This document shows, piece by piece, positions 12,501 to 23,462 of a DNA stretch of 64,000 nucleotides (the stretch's first letter is position 1; each line of letters begins with the position of its first letter). The DNA lies in assembly GCA_009193035.1 (NCBI GenBank), contig SWDT01000226.1, positions 1 through 64,000 on the forward strand. The letters are read 5' to 3'. The notes beneath the pieces are model-generated. The model ran no database searches. It was given only the letters and a program-made list of their open reading frames with translations, and was not told where the DNA came from. The position numbers and the translations under genes are program-made. Origin of the DNA: Halicephalobus mephisto. Taxonomy: Eukaryota > Nematoda > Chromadorea > Rhabditida > Panagrolaimidae.

Positions 12501-15500
12501 TTTGAAATCGAAGTTAACAATTACAATTTGAGATCGAAATTAGTCATCAACGTTCGACATCAAAGTTAACTGTTAAATTTTGAGATCAAAGTTGACAGAG
12601 TTCAAGACCGAAATTTGGACTTTTGTCTCCAAGACACGACTTGTGGATCATGTTGTAAGTCGAAAAACCCAAAAATAAAAATTTATCAACTTAGATAAAA
12701 TTTTTGAAATAGAAAAATCCATAAATACCCCAGTGCGAAAAGTTCAAATTTTGACCTCGAACTTTGCCTGTCAACTTCCACAATACAGAAAATTAATTTT
12801 TGACATTTTTAACTTACAAAATGAGCATAGGTTTTGGTCTCCAGAGTCTCGACCTCCATTTCTCCAAAACGGAACGTTGTAATTGGCCAGTACTGGATGC
12901 ACATGACTCTCATAAAGTCAAAGACTTTTGTCAACATAACGATTGTGTTTGATCTCAATTCCCAGATCATCCTCCAAAATTCTGCACAAGCGGCTTTTGT
13001 CTTGACGGATTGAGTGACGACATAAGCTTTCTCACGTAACCAAGACTAAAAATACTTGTTGTTAAATAAGATTATTGGAGTTTCACAAGAGCTTGTTCAA
13101 AGATACTCTAAAAACAAATATGCAACGGTAACTAGGATGAATATATGTTGAAATGCGAAAGTTATATATAAATTTATTTTTTTTAAATTTGCATATGGGG
13201 AATTCTTACAGTAATAGTTTAACTCCAAGAAATTGATGATATGTGTTATATAGGTGTGTTAACTGGTTATTGTGTAAAAAAATGAGATTGTGAAAGGAAA
13301 TACCCTATGTGCTGGGTAATAGGTACACTGTATATATAATAAACCGAGTATGTGATTAGTTACTTAATATATAGTCATTATTGTATTTAATCTTTATTAT
13401 ATCGATGTATTAACTGGTTATTGTGTAAAAAAATGAGATTGTGAAAGGAAATACCCCATGTGCTGGGTAATAGGTACACTGTATATATAGCAGATTGAGA
13501 ATTGAGTAATTAGTTAATATATATGGTCGTTATTGTACTTAATCTTCGTTATATCGGTGTATTAACTGGCTATTGTGTGAACAAACCAAATCTCGAAAGG
13601 AAATACGTTACATGCAAAACAATAGATACAATATATATAACACATTGAGTATGTGATTAGTTACTTAATATATGGTTTTTGCGCTTAATCTTATTACTGT
13701 TTGGGTAAATAAGAAACTCATATCTTTCATCCCTTATATAACTACACCAGTTCACCAAGATCTAACAATATGCATATGTAAAAAAAGCATTTTTATTCAA
13801 CAATTTAGGACTTGTCTATATGTCGAGAAATTTTTTATTTTTTTATTCCTTTTTTAGTATTATTTTGATAACTCTATCTTGCTGTAATATAACTAACATT
13901 AATGTAATGTAGAATTAAAAAGTTCCAATTATTTTCTATCACTTTTCAAACACTGTCCCAAAAATTCATCTTATTGTAACTTGGATTAATATGTTGTAAG
14001 TCCTCAAAAAGTCTCAATTTTTGAACGTTTTTCAAACATTTAACTTCCTTATTGCAACATAACTTAGAAAAACACTAAATTTTTTACAATGTGTACTAAA
14101 TTAATTTCAGGGAGTTTTTTAAACTTGATTTTACTCACCGAAACGTAACTAGCGTTGATGTAGTGTGAATTTTCGTCGTTTCCTTTCTTAGTTAAAATTA
14201 CTCTGCTGTGATCGTACGGTAGAGTATCGGGGTATTGGTTCTTGTCTGCCATGGAAGAAGCTACATTGCATTGGCATTTTATTGGATCTATCGACCTCAG
14301 AACCATGAGATACTCTCCTTTGAAAAGTATCCTCTTCTTTCGTCGTTCGGTCACGTAAGCGACGAATTTCGTGGCATCTATCGGTGCCACAGGGGCTGAC
14401 TGCATTGCCTTCTCTTCTTGGACTAAAAACAAACATTTATCTCAATAACTATTAAATAGTTAATCAATGTTATCGAAAATTAAAATTATTTTAAAAATAA
14501 TTAACTTCGATAACGTTGAATTTTTGGAATATTAATCGACTACAAAGGGCTAATTTTATCGTTTTTCTCACTTTTCATCTGATAATTCTGTTGGGTTTCC
14601 TTTCTTGATGGTTTCCCATCGGATTTTTTATAAGCAATACCGCTGAGCATATCGAGATCCAGAGGTCTGACACTCCGATGAATGGACAACACCGGCGGCG
14701 GCTGATTCCGGAAATAAAATCTCAGCAAATCCCATTTATCCCCAACAACACGTTTAAGATCAGAAATAGGATTAAAAAGACATAAAAATAGTTTCTTTTT
14801 AGATTTCCTCATTCCTGAATAAGAATAGGAAAAAAGAGATAATAACTCGTGAAATAAGTCAAGGTTGAACGAGAGTGCAAACTCTCGAGAGATTTTGAAT
14901 AAGATGAGAGTGGAGGAAATTGCAGACTAGAGCTTGCGCAGACTGAACGTGATAACAACATTTGTTCATTAAAAAAAATTTCGAAGCATAAGTAGTTGAA
15001 ATGCTAAACTTAAAAAAACCAAAAGTAAAGATTTCTTTTTTTTTCCATTGTGGTGCAGTGATGCGAATTTTAATCTTGTAGCCGAAGAGTCACAAGTTCG
15101 AGCAGCTTGACCTCTAGTCTATGTTCTTCGCCTTTTTTTGTTTCTAATTACTTCCGTTATGTAACTATGAGCCACACCTAGCCGGTTACTCATATTCTAA
15201 AATTAATTTTATCCATTATGCGTAGGCCAATCAAACGTATCAACTTTTCTCAAGTACCCTCTTCTTCAAAATCATCTAGATCAATCTTTCGAGTGTCTTA
15301 TCCTGGTATTGTGTCCTCTTCGAAATTTCACCAAGATTTTTGAACTATTCTATGAGTGTTCGCCACCGCAAAATAATTTTTTAAAAGGCTGTTTTTTGGC
15401 AATTTTGCACCAATTTTTGCAAATAAAGTACTTGATAGATCTTTGATCAACGACGATTTTTCGTCCAAAAGGGTCTAGTCAGATATGTGCGAAAACTATC

Positions 15501-17468
15501 GATCTCCCTGAGGCACGGGGCAAGTGTCGGCGAAATTTGGAACAGCTGTTGGAAAATTCGAGAAAAATACTACAAGTGCTAATGGAAAAAATCAGATTAA
15601 TAGACAAATCGAACCTTAAATTAAAAATCCAAAATTGATTTAATCTAAAAAAAGAGAAAATCCATTAAAAATAAATTTGTTTGATCATCTGTCAAAAATC
15701 AAAAAAGCTTGAAATTTACCAAAAATAATAAAGAACATTTATGAAAAAGACAAAAAATTAAAAAATAACAAAAATTAAAAAATTAAAAAATAGTAAAAAA
15801 TAATAAAAATTAAAGTATTAAAATGATAAAAAATAATAAATATTAAAAAATAAAATTAGTAAATATAGTAAAAATTTAAAAAAATAATAAAGATAAAAAA
15901 TAAAAAAGTTTTAAAAAATATCAGCGTTTTTGAAATTTGAATGATTATGAATATTTTTTATAAAAAAAGAAATTTAAAAATCTTTATTATGAATTTTTTG
16001 AAAATTAAAAAGTTGTATTTTTTGAAAATTCAGACATTTTTGAATATTATTTTGCGAAAATTAGAAAAAATGAAAAATAAATGGTGTAAAATTTAAAAAT
16101 TAATAAGTCAAATTTTCGTTTTGAGACTTGTATTTTTGAATAATATTTTTAAAAAATAAATAAAATGATCTGTATAAAATTGGAGAAATTAATAAATTCG
16201 AATTTTCGTTTTGAGATCTGGAAATTTTCAAATATCATTTTAAAAAAATAAAAAGACAAATTAAAAAGTGACCAATTTGAGATTTAAAAAATTATGAAAT
16301 TCAAATTTTCGTTTTGAGATCTAGATATTTTCGAACATCATTTTATAAAAATAATAGTGACCAATTTGAGATTGAAAAGATTACTAAATTCAAATTTTCG
16401 TCATGAGATATGTGAATTTTCTTAATCACATTTTCTAAAAGTAGTAAAAGATGGAAAAAGACTGGTATAAAATTAGAGAAATTACTACATTCAAATTTTC
16501 ATTTTGAGACCTAGATATTTTCGAACATCACTTCATAAAAAAATAAAGTGACCAATTCAAGATTGAAAAGATTACTAAATTCGAATTTTCGTCATGGGAT
16601 CTGTGGATTTTTTAATCACATTTTTTAAAAGTAGTAAAAGATGAAAAAGACTGGTATAAAATTAGAGAAATTACTAAATTCAAATTTTCGTCATGGGATA
16701 TGTGGATTTTTTAATCACATTTTCTAAAAGTAGTAAAAGATGAAAAAGACTGGTATAAAATTAGAGAAATTACTACATTCAAATTTTCGTCATGGGATAT
16801 GTGGATTTTTTAATCACATTTTCTAAAAGTAATAAAAGATGAAAAATGATCTGTATAAAATTAGAGAAATTACTACATTTAAATTTTCGTTTTGAGATAT
16901 GTGAGTTTTTTAATCACATTTTCTAAAAGTAATAAAAGATGAAAAATGACCAGTGCGGGAGTGCGCGTGAGAAAATTTATAATAATTCATGTTTTTTTTC
17001 GTTGTGAAACCTACGTATTTTTTGAGTATTTATAACAGTAATAAAAATCAATGATTTTTTGTACTATTCCTTACCCAGTAACAACTGCCTAGAAATATGG
17101 TTAGGAGTCATATTTTTCCAGTGGAGATTGAGCAGAGGAACGGCGTTCCGTCTTCCTGTGTCTCCTTTGTCCTGGATTTTCCCTGGATTTGGGACTCTTT
17201 CTGGATGGACAAATTGGGAATTAGGAATAGGTCCATCAGTGCCTCTCACAATATCGAATACCAAACTCAATTCAGAAATAGACTTTTTTCGTAAATTATT
17301 CAGAGTTCTGATCGAAAGTCTGGGAGATTCAGAAGGACTTGAACTTGTTGATGGAAGTCCATATGGGTCGGGTACGGTCAGGAAATTCATGTTTTGTCCC
17401 GATGGCGGTCTCCGTTCAAGGACAGGAGTCCCCGGGGCACTCTCGATTGCCGGCAACCTCAGCGCCAT
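3598..17468 (-). CDS. tandem-domain protein tyrosine phosphatase (D1-D2), probably catalytically impaired
   Basis: Exons read on the minus strand: 17468-17075 (one of several first exons), 14814-14572, 14422-14139, 13045-12818, 12344-12154, 8047-7447, 7024-6905, 6716-6324, 5426-5286, 4925-4839, 4673-4456, 3995-3860, 3813-3598. Every junction keeps frame. D1 has the substrate-loop motif KNQYPDTLPYDHSRV, INASYV, FWRMIWE and a P-loop rebuilt across an intron as HCSNGAGRSG, so the catalytic Cys and Arg are present. Its WPD loop reads WEL, without the general-acid Asp. D2 starts near KNRDVMVVPPDHARPYL. Its P-loop, also rebuilt across an intron, reads MSHNGYSRAG, so the catalytic Cys is Ser. The C-terminus ends in a PPPQRKP motif that could bind SH3 domains. 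No signal peptide or transmembrane segment was seen, although tandem D1-D2 is usual for receptor-type enzymes. A regulatory or scaffolding role is inferred. The weakest junctions are those around the D2 insertion (donors GTTGGT, GTCCTG, GTCCGT). Confidence 0.82.
4020..4330. repeat. three tandem copies of a ~120-nt intronic unit
   Basis: Three copies start TTGGCGTTCTGTTC(T/C)(G/C)AATGCC (near 4020, 4158 and 4300), each followed by AACAATACAGTAAT or a variant. GGCGTTCTG and its near-complement in AATGCC allow a weak stem. The array lies in a phosphatase intron. Confidence 0.6.
4839..6716 (-). other. exons encoding a ~207-residue insertion in phosphatase domain D2
   Basis: Three exons (6716-6324, 5426-5286, 4925-4839; 131, 47 and 29 codons) lie between the D2 segment ending VKIQKR and the segment leading to its WP loop (VRMWPL). 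All boundaries are phase 0, so they can be spliced in without breaking frame. The first part is strongly basic (RRKKPVFRRPTLKG, then MRQQREKRNRSC, and KVAELARSASRIAREFARR, which is likely helical). The middle is rich in Pro, Asn, Gly and Ser; the last is charged (RSRDARRELSEQ). Ordinary D2 domains have only a few dozen residues here. An independent nested transcript starting at the ATG at 6716 is the main alternative, because the acceptor just before it (GGATGAG) is poor. Confidence 0.5.
5500..6100. repeat. degenerate tandem array with GTCTCGAAACGAAAAT core
   Basis: About a dozen units of 40-60 nt contain GTCTCGAAACGAAAAT, TTAAAGCGAAAAT or CCTAAAGCGAAAAT. It lies in the phosphatase intron between the D2-insertion exons. 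The core is the reverse complement of the ATTTTCGTTTTGAGAC motif found in other arrays of this window. Confidence 0.6.
7040..7390. repeat. hairpin repeat family (TTAGTCACTATCC ... GGATAGTGACT), cluster 1
   Basis: Units of about 70-130 nt have inverted ends TTAGTCACTATCC and GGATAGTGACTGA and an inner palindrome GAGCTGT...ACAGCTC, so each can fold into a nested hairpin. At least three units occur here, inside a phosphatase intron. The same family occurs at 10890-11275 and 46670-47010. Confidence 0.75.
8050..8300. repeat. A/T simple-sequence tract
   Basis: Directly 5' (on the minus strand) of the D1 P-loop exon acceptor lies a run of TTTTTAATAATTTTAAAAAATAA-type units of about 20-30 nt. No coding signal was seen. 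Confidence 0.6.
8555..8990 (+). repeat. dispersed repeat, three copies (GAAGAGATAGCCTGAA type)
   Basis: Three diverged copies (near 8560, 8680 and 8905) share GA(G)GAC(C)C...GAAG(A)GATA(A/G)CCTGAA(T/C)AT, a TACTGTAGGG core and a (G)ATGAGA(C)T tail. Two more copies in the opposite orientation lie at about 55575 and 55710, so this is a dispersed family rather than a local array. Confidence 0.6.
9465..11680 (+). CDS. secreted cysteine-rich protein, nested in a phosphatase intron
   Basis: Exons 9465-9543, 10514-10872 and 11315-11680 give 267 residues. The short first exon encodes a clear signal peptide (MKNFKILFFYFWIFLSQSVL) followed by SKDAIS and a CAG|GTAAGT donor in phase 1. The second begins after TTTCAG with a basic stretch (GSKRVKRER) that could be a proprotein-convertase site. 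The mature part carries evenly spaced cysteines (CQEKC, FCKLD, CLRDCG, CYNY, HCGAKRCG, RCRTLVCDLSC, QCGW, CSRLYCE, NCTY), at least 14 in all, compatible with an extracellular disulphide-rich fold. The spacing recalls nematode CPG4-like secreted domains, but I cannot confirm the family. The gene lies wholly inside the phosphatase intron 8048-12153, on the opposite strand. Its second intron is filled with hairpin repeats. Confidence 0.75.
9560..10340. repeat. A/T-rich intron of the nested gene, with a 12-nt periodic run
   Basis: The first intron of the secreted-protein gene is dominated by A/T homopolymer runs. Near 9835-9890 TATAAATTTT is repeated five times with 12-nt period. This composition resembles periodic An/Tn clusters known from nematode germline genes, though I have not measured periodicity. 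Confidence 0.5.
10890..11275. repeat. hairpin repeat family (TTAGTCACTATCC), cluster 2
   Basis: Four or so units of the same family as at 7040, with GGATAGTGACTG and TTTTAGTCACTATC ends and AGCTGT(T/C)A inner segments. They fill the second intron of the nested secreted-protein gene. Confidence 0.7.
11690..12060. other. 3' flank of nested gene with repeated ATATATGA motifs
   Basis: Downstream of the secreted-protein stop, TTCATATATGA, CATATATGAAAA and similar short palindromes recur at irregular spacing. Two AATAAA-like signals are possible but no single polyadenylation site can be picked. Otherwise nothing is recognisable up to the phosphatase exon at 12154. Confidence 0.35.
12365..12620. 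repeat. tandem repeats of AGTTAACTGTTAAACTTTGA type
   Basis: Seven or eight units of about 32 nt alternate GAAGTTAACTG(T/G)TAAACTTTGAGATC and GTCAACAATTACAGTTTGA. They lie in a phosphatase intron. Confidence 0.65.
13195..13675. repeat. three tandem copies of a ~175-nt unit
   Basis: Copies begin GTGTTAACTGGTTATTGTG (near 13255, 13405 and 13557), followed by GAAAGGAAATAC, a GGTACACTGTATATATA-like block and TTAATATATGGT. Copies 1 and 2 are nearly identical. No coding frame is shared between the copies. Confidence 0.7.
14572..14814 (-). other. phase 1-1 cassette exon upstream of phosphatase D1
   Basis: This is an 81-codon exon (243 nt) with a good acceptor (TTATTCAG|GA) and the donor A|GTGAGA. 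Both ends are phase 1, so including or skipping it leaves the frame intact. It encodes a basic start (MRKSKKKLFLC), a PPPV proline stretch and RSVRPLDLDML. The ATG just inside the acceptor could also act as a start codon. It joins in frame to the D1 exon at 14422, and upstream to first exons ending in G, C or A. The first exon ending in T (23463) would create TGA at this junction. Confidence 0.6.
14830..16100. other. phosphatase intron with a tRNA-like SINE candidate at ~15053-15125
   Basis: The sequence near 15053-15125 has an A-box-like TGGTGCAGTGATG and, about 50 nt later, a B-box-like AGTTCGAGC. It is followed by a non-repetitive tail to about 15400, so a tRNA-derived SINE is possible. 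The remainder to 16100 is A/T simple sequence. No exon was recognised. Confidence 0.3.
16110..16960. repeat. tandem array, ~120-nt unit with AAATTTTCGT core
   Basis: Seven or eight units share TTAGAGAAATTACTA(C/A)ATTCAAATTTTCGT, followed by (T/C)(A/T)TG(A/G)GAT(A/C)TGTG and TTTTTAATCACATTTTCTAAAAGTA. The array stops just before the first exon at 17468-17075 (its donor side). Confidence 0.75.
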
Positions 17469-17639
17469 TTCGACACAATAGAAATTCAGGAAATGGGTCG
17501 GATTTCAGGCTCTTCTTGAAGCCTCATTTTTTGTCAAAAAAAGTCAAAATGGACTTAGAACAGGCATTCCAGAATATCTCTATTGGGAGTTTGAAATTAG
17601 AATTTTAATATTAAATAAATCCTTTCCAGGAAAAATTTT

Positions 17640-17780
17640 TTTTAACTGAATGGCAAAGGCACCTGTTGTCTGCCCGATATCCAAAGCAAAATCTGCCAAA
17701 CAGCTGCACATTCGATCTTTTCCTCGTCAGTTTTTTGTGTCATATCTTTTCTAAGAGAGTCAATCGATGAACCACTCAAT
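17640..17780 (-). other. possible further small first exon (weak)
   Basis: A non-repetitive island. On the minus strand a short frame beginning ATG TGC AGC TGT (MCSCLADFALDIGQTT) ends at AACAG|GTGCCT in phase 1, as the other phosphatase first exons do. An overlapping frame MTQKTDEEKIECAAVWQ ends there in phase 0. I cannot choose between them, and neither may be real. Confidence 0.2.
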
Positions 17781-17929
17781 GACACTGATATTTCTCTAAT
17801 GTCAAGTTGGTGGAACTTATTTGATTTTGATTTTTTTAAAACATGTAAAATGACAATCGTGTTTTACAATGACACATCACTAGACAAGCAGAACAACGGC
17901 GAAAATAGAAAAATCTTAAAGAATTTCCA

Positions 17930-18840
17930 AAATTACAATTTAGAATTTTAAATTTTAAATTTTTGTTATTTTTAAACAAATGAATAAATTTGAAAATATT
18001 TAATTTTCATTATTTTTAAATAAATAAACAAATGAATAAATTTCAAAATTTTAAATTTTTGTTGTTTTTAAACAAATTAATAAATTTTAAAATTTAAATT
18101 TTTAATTATTTTTAAATAAATAAACAAATGAATAAATTTAAAAATATTTAATTTTTGTTATTTTTAAACAAATTAATAAATTTGAAAATATTTAATTTTC
18201 ATTATTTTTAAATAAATAAACAAATTAATAAATTTTAAAATTTAAATTTTTATTATTTTTAAATAAATAAATTTTAAAATTCCAATTTTTGTTGTTTTTA
18301 AACAAATTAATGAATGTTTAAATTTTATATTAAAAAAATAAAATAAATTTTAAATTTTTTTGAGAAATTCAATGGAATGATTGATTTTAAAGTCAATGAA
18401 AATTCAATTTTCTCTATAAAAGTATAAACTTTATGAATAAATAATATTTTATTCAGAACCTAATTTAATTTAATTTTTAAGATTCTATTTTTAATTTCGT
18501 AATTAATATTCAAAATATTTATTTTTGTAAATTTAGTATTTAAAAAAATTTTACTTTTCGCTTCAGGAACAGAAAAATTGAATAATATTTTATTCAGAAC
18601 CTAATTTAATTTAATTTTTAAGATTCTATTTTTAATTTCATAATTAATATTCAAAATATCTATTTTTGTAAATTTAGTGTTTAAAAAAAATTTACTTTTC
18701 GTTTCAGGAACACAAAAATTTAATAACATTTTGTTCAAAACTTAAAAATAGAATTATAAAAATTAAATTAAATTAATTTCGTAATTAATATTCAAAATTT
18801 CTATTTTTGTAAATTTAGTATTCAGTAAAACTTCAATTTT
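17930..18840. repeat. A/T-rich tandem arrays (two families)
   Basis: About 17930-18310 holds TTTAAACAAATTAATAAATTT-type units of 50-60 nt. About 18430-18840 holds three copies of a ~135-nt unit (GAACCTAATTTAATTTAATTTTTAAGATT ... TTTACTTTTCG(C/T)TTCAGGAAC). Confidence 0.65.
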
Positions 18841-18849
18841 CGCCTCAGG

Positions 18850-20430
18850 ACCTAATCTATGCTAACATTGACCTATTGCTGAATAAATTTTCATTTTTTC
18901 GAAGATCCTAAAAACTTAGTCAAAAGAACATCTTCTTAGAGAACCAATCCATGTCATCGCCGATCTGTCATCCAATAAAATGTCGATGTTCTTTTTAAAA
19001 CTATGAAAATTGAAAATAAACAATATTTTCGTCAAGATCGAATTTGATTTATTTTTGTTAATTTTTATCTTATGATCTAAATTTTGCTTATTTTAAATCT
19101 TAAAATAACTCCAAGGAACCTCAAAGTAGAAACACTTTCATCCCTAAAATCAACTTTTTCCGATCATCCATCAAATGACGACACATGTAGCTGCACAAAA
19201 CGCCTCCTCAAATCCCGGCCTTTGACCTCCTTGTCAAGATCCGGAAAAAAGAACAAAATTCAATTGACGGATTCTTGTTAACGTGTAAAGTGTATTTTGT
19301 CTATTTCTTGTTTGCCTGAGGAAATCAATAAGGATTAATGGATTTAGTCAAGATATTGGGTTTGTTGATTTGAGGATATCTAGAAAGATATATCAATCTT
19401 TCCTAAAGACAAAAAATGGATCACGTGCAAAAAACAACTAATGACTAAATGACCTTCAAAATTTGATCGGAAATTTATTTAAAAAAATAAATTGGGGATT
19501 TGATGAAAGAAAAATAAAATTTTTTTGAGACCGGTGAATCCGAGAAAACATGAGGACTAACATACTCCAGAAAATGGTCATTCTGAATATTTAAGAGTTT
19601 TTAGTAGAATATAAAAAAGATTCTAAACTTTCAATTTTTTCTAATTTAATCTCTTATTCGTACATGTTGTATCTCTGTAATTTTACCTACTTGTTTATAA
19701 ACACTATTCTTAGATTAAGTGTACTTTTCTCCGAGGATCCAACAGATCTATTAAACAAAAATTACAAATTCAAAGTTACTATAAAAACAAAGAATAGTTA
19801 CTGAAAAAAAACAATTTTCTCCTACAATTGGTCACTGTTAAAATAAGTGAATCCAAGATAACATGAGGACTAACATACTCCAGAAAATGGTCATTCTGAA
19901 TATTTAAGAGTTTTTAGTAGAACATAAAAGGAGACCTAAAAGACACGACTTAGGATCGCCATCACTACTCTTGGAAATATGAAAATTTAGTATTAAAAAA
20001 TAAAAATACCAGATTGAAAGACAAGTTCAGAAATCTCCGTTTAGGACCCTAAATCCCAGTCTTGTCCGATCTACTTCCCTACTCATATATTACATCTCTG
20101 TAACTTTACCTAAATGATGTCCACAAGTACTGTTTTTGAGTTAAATGTATTTCGAAAAATTAAATTTATTAAACAAAAAATTTTAAAAAAGTATTTTTGG
20201 ATTAATTTCCGGTTTTAACGAAACCAGAAAATCGTAAAATTTCGTGTTTTTAGATGTTCCAAAAAGTATAAAATTAATTCAGATGTCATAATATTATAAA
20301 TAATAAACATGCTCCGAAAATTATTTTAAAATTTTCTCCACGCAGATTATTAAATTTTTCTGGTTAAAAGTAAGATTGTAGAATTTATTATTTATGTAAT
20401 TTTAGAGTTTCCCGAAAATATTAAGAAAAT
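18850..20430. other. intron sequence with a duplicated ~80-nt block, no recognised gene
   Basis: A block (AACATGAGGACTAACATACTCC through GAGTTTTTAGTAGAA) occurs at about 19550 and again at about 19858 with near identity. A non-repetitive island at 19120-19280 has an open frame but no convincing splice context. Otherwise nothing was seen. Confidence 0.4.
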
Positions 20431-20439
20431 TCTGAATTA

Positions 20440-20860
20440 AATTATTTTAGAAATTTTTGAGACAAAAGTTGAAAAAAATGGTCTTAATGGGAATTATTAG
20501 AACTTTCCAGCTGAGACCGAAAATTTCATAAAATAATATTTCTAAAATTTTCAGAAATTTAAAGAAAATTCTGAATTATATTTTAAAAATTTAAAATTCT
20601 AAAGACAAAAATTCAGAAAAGTGGTCTTGACGAGAATTTGTAAAACTTTCCAGCTGAGACCGAAAATTTCATAAAATAATATTTTTAGAATTTTCAGAAA
20701 TTTAAAGAAAATTCTGAATTATATTTTAAAAATTAAAAATTCTAAAGACAAAAATTCAGAAAAGTGGTCTTGACGAGAATTTGTAAAACTTTCCAGCTGA
20801 GACCGGAAATTTCGCAAAATAATATTTCTAAAATTTTCAAAAGTTTAAAAAATATTCTGG
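20440..20860. repeat. three tandem copies of a ~124-nt unit (TTTCCAGCTGAGACCG)
   Basis: Units contain ACTTTCCAGCTGAGACCG(A/G)AAATTTC(A/G)(T/C)AAAATAATATTT and TTCAGAAAAGTGGTCTTGACGAG. Copies 2 and 3 are almost identical. Confidence 0.75.
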
Positions 20861-21179
20861 ATTATATTTTAGAGGTTAAAAATTTCGAAAAATAAGTTAA
20901 AAATTAAAAAACTAAAGATATTTAAGAAAATTAAAATTTTAAATAATTATATTTTTCATAGTTACCGTAATTTATTATTTTTTGACTCACATTTAAAAGA
21001 CAAAATTCTTCCGGCCATTACAGTATCTTTGAGCAATTAATTTTCCTTAGAATTTTATCTTTCAGGAAGAAAATAAAAATGTTCCAAATCAATCTTTTTC
21101 AAAAAAAACGAATTTAAAAGAAAAATGTGCTTTCGATTAACCGATGCGCGTCTAATTCAGGCCAAAAATCCCAGAAATA

Positions 21180-21600
21180 AAAAACGACATTTGGTTTTAA
21201 TTTAAGCAAAAATTCAACAAAAAAAAATAAAAATTCAATTTAAAAAAAACAAAAATTCAACAAAAAAAAATAAAAATTAAATATTTAAAAAAATAAAAAT
21301 TGAATATTAAAAAAAGGATAAAAATTTAACTTTAAAAAAATAAAAATTGAATATTAAAAAAAAGATAAAAATTAAATATTAAAAAAAAATAAAAATTCTA
21401 CTTTTAAAAAAAGATAAAAATTCAACTTTAAAAAAAGATAAAAATTGAATATTTAAAAAAATAAAAATTCGACTTTTAAAAAAAATAAAAATTCGACTTT
21501 AAAAAAAAATAAAAATTCAACTTTAAAAAAAAAATAAAAATTGAATATTAAGAAAAAATAAAATTGAATATTAAAAAAAAAATAAAAATGTAAATGAAAA
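21180..21600. repeat. poly-A-rich simple repeat (ATAAAAATTCAACTTTAAAAA)
   Basis: Around 15-20 degenerate units of 20-25 nt of AAATAAAAATT(C/G)(A/G)A(C/T)(T/A)TT. Noncoding. Confidence 0.7.
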
Positions 21601-21824
21601 AATATTTATAAATATTCAACTAGCAAATGAGAAGACTTAGACTTGTTATGTTTTAGTTTTTCTTGTGAAAGTAGTTTTAAAAAGATCAAATTACCGTCTA
21701 GAGGTGATTCCTATAAAATAATCCCTCAGGCACTTTGCAGTCAAAATTCCTCAACAGCCCACTTGTTTTTTCGATGTAAAAGTAAAAATCGCTTTTTAAA
21801 AGGTCCTCAACCAAGATATAGTAA

Positions 21825-22560
21825 AAAATTAAACATCATTCGTGCTGGGACCGACAGAATATTATTTTGCAATTTTATGATTTTTATTATTAAAAATTTG
21901 AAAATAATGATCTTAAAAGATAAATATCAAGAATATGTTTGACAATTTTTTTAAACATCATTCGTGCTGGGACCAGCGGAATATTATTTTGCAATTTTAT
22001 GATTTTTATTATTAAAAATTTAAAAATAATGATTTTAGAAAAGAAATATCAAAAATATGTTTGACAATTTTTTTAAACATCATTCGTGCTGGGACCGGCG
22101 GAGTATTATTTTGCAATTTTATGATTTTTATTATTAAAAAATTTAAAAATAATGATCTTAAAAGATAAATATCAAAAATATGTTTGACAATTTTTTTCCT
22201 AAACATCATTCGTGCTGGGACCAATTTTATAAAATTTTTGATTTTTAAATTCTAACACCAAATTTGAATCACCGGTTTTGAAACGAATAATGATTATTTT
22301 ATTTTTAACCATAAATTTAATTAAAAACTTTTTAAGCATAATTCGTGCTGGGACCAATTTTATAAAATTTTTGGTTTTTAAATTCTAACACCAAATTTCA
22401 ACCATCGGTTTTGAAACAAATGATGATTATTCTATTTTTAACCATAAATTTAATTAATAACTTTTTAAGCATTATTCGTGCTGGGACCAATCTTATACTT
22501 TTTTTGTTTTCAAATTCTAACATCAAATTTGAATCACCGGTTTTGAAACGAATGATAATT
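21825..22560. repeat. tandem arrays with CATTCGTGCTGGGACC core
   Basis: Seven occurrences of CAT(C/A/T)ATTCGTGCTGGGACC. The first four are followed by G(A)CGGAATATTATTTTGCAATTTT and spaced about 125 nt. The later three are followed by AATTTTATAAAATTTTTG and spaced about 135 nt. Two array types thus share the same 20-nt core. A single related CATTCGTGTCGGGACC occurs near 40700. Confidence 0.75.
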
Positions 22561-22632
22561 TTTTTCATTCATCAAGTGTGAATTTTACTAATAATTTTTG
22601 TAAAAATAAAGTTTAAAAGATAGACAACTTAC

Positions 22633-22702
22633 GAAGTTCGCGATTTCTCCACCGATCGCGGATTCTGGTGATTAAGCGTTTTCGAATTTTCGAAAATTTC
22701 AT
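22633..22702 (-). CDS. alternative first exon of the phosphatase gene (short, basic N-terminus)
   Basis: A 23-codon open stretch from the ATG at 22702, highly basic (MKFSKIRKRLITRIRDRWRN), ends at a consensus GTAAGT donor in phase 1. That phase matches the acceptors of the phosphatase exons at 14814 and 14422. The translated segment looks like an amphipathic Arg-rich helix that could sit on membranes or nucleic acid; this is inference. No independent downstream partner is visible within several kilobases on this strand. Confidence 0.4.
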
Positions 22703-23242
22703 TTTTACGAAAAAAAAAATGGATTTTTGCCGAAACAATGGGCTTTTCCTCGAAAGTGGTCCTACTTGAACTTTCGAAATTGGGCAAAGATGAAAAAAGT
22801 GGAAACATGAGGTCATCTCGAAAGTGCTTTCGAGGAGCTTTCTCAATAAGGAAGAAATATTTTCGTTTCAGGACCAAAAATGCATTAAAAAGGAGTGTCT
22901 GTGTCTGGAATGAAAACTTGAAAAATAAAAATTTTTAACTTTCATTAAAAAATCAAGACGAGATTTTTTAATGATGACAGATGATATATAATCTAGGACC
23001 AGGAAAAAATAAAAGAAAAACTGGTCCTGGAGCGAGAATTTAAGAAATAAGGAATTTTGTGATTTTATTTAGATGTTTAAAAACTTTTTTAAAAAAACTT
23101 TCGTTTTAAGACCAAATATAATCTAAAAAGCTGGTCCTGGAATGATAATTTAGAAATTAAGAAATTAAAATCTCCATATCCCCTAAGGCAATTAACAATT
23201 TTCAAATTTTCCCCCAAAGCGAAACGATCACAACACATCAAC

Positions 23243-23454
23243 ACACAAAAAACGTAACTTTTGACACAGTAACAAATATAAATCGTCACTATTATTTTTG
23301 ACTTTTGTTATTATAATTTTTGACTTTTTTGTCACTATTATTTTTTGACTTTTTTGTCATATATATTAAATATTCATGAAAAATGTAACAATTGCGTTAC
23401 TTTTTTGTCACATTTCGTGATCGTTATGAAGTCGAAAGTTACGTTTTTTTGTGT
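23243..23454. mobile_element. MITE-like foldback element, intact copy
   Basis: A 210-bp element has terminal inverted repeats ACACAAAAAACGTAACTTT and AAAGTTACGTTTTTTTGTGT. Inside, ATAAATCGTCACTATTA and TCACATTTCGTGATCG add further pairing. It has no coding capacity. It ends about 10 bp from the donor of the Ser/Arg-rich exon at 23463. A second copy, interrupted by another element, lies at about 35999-36404. Confidence 0.7.
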
Positions 23455-23462
23455 CAACTTAC

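Noticed and set aside
21820..22510. CRISPR-like array (20-nt core at ~125-nt spacing)
   Set aside because: Spacers are themselves repeats and the context is a eukaryotic intron; this is an ordinary tandem array.
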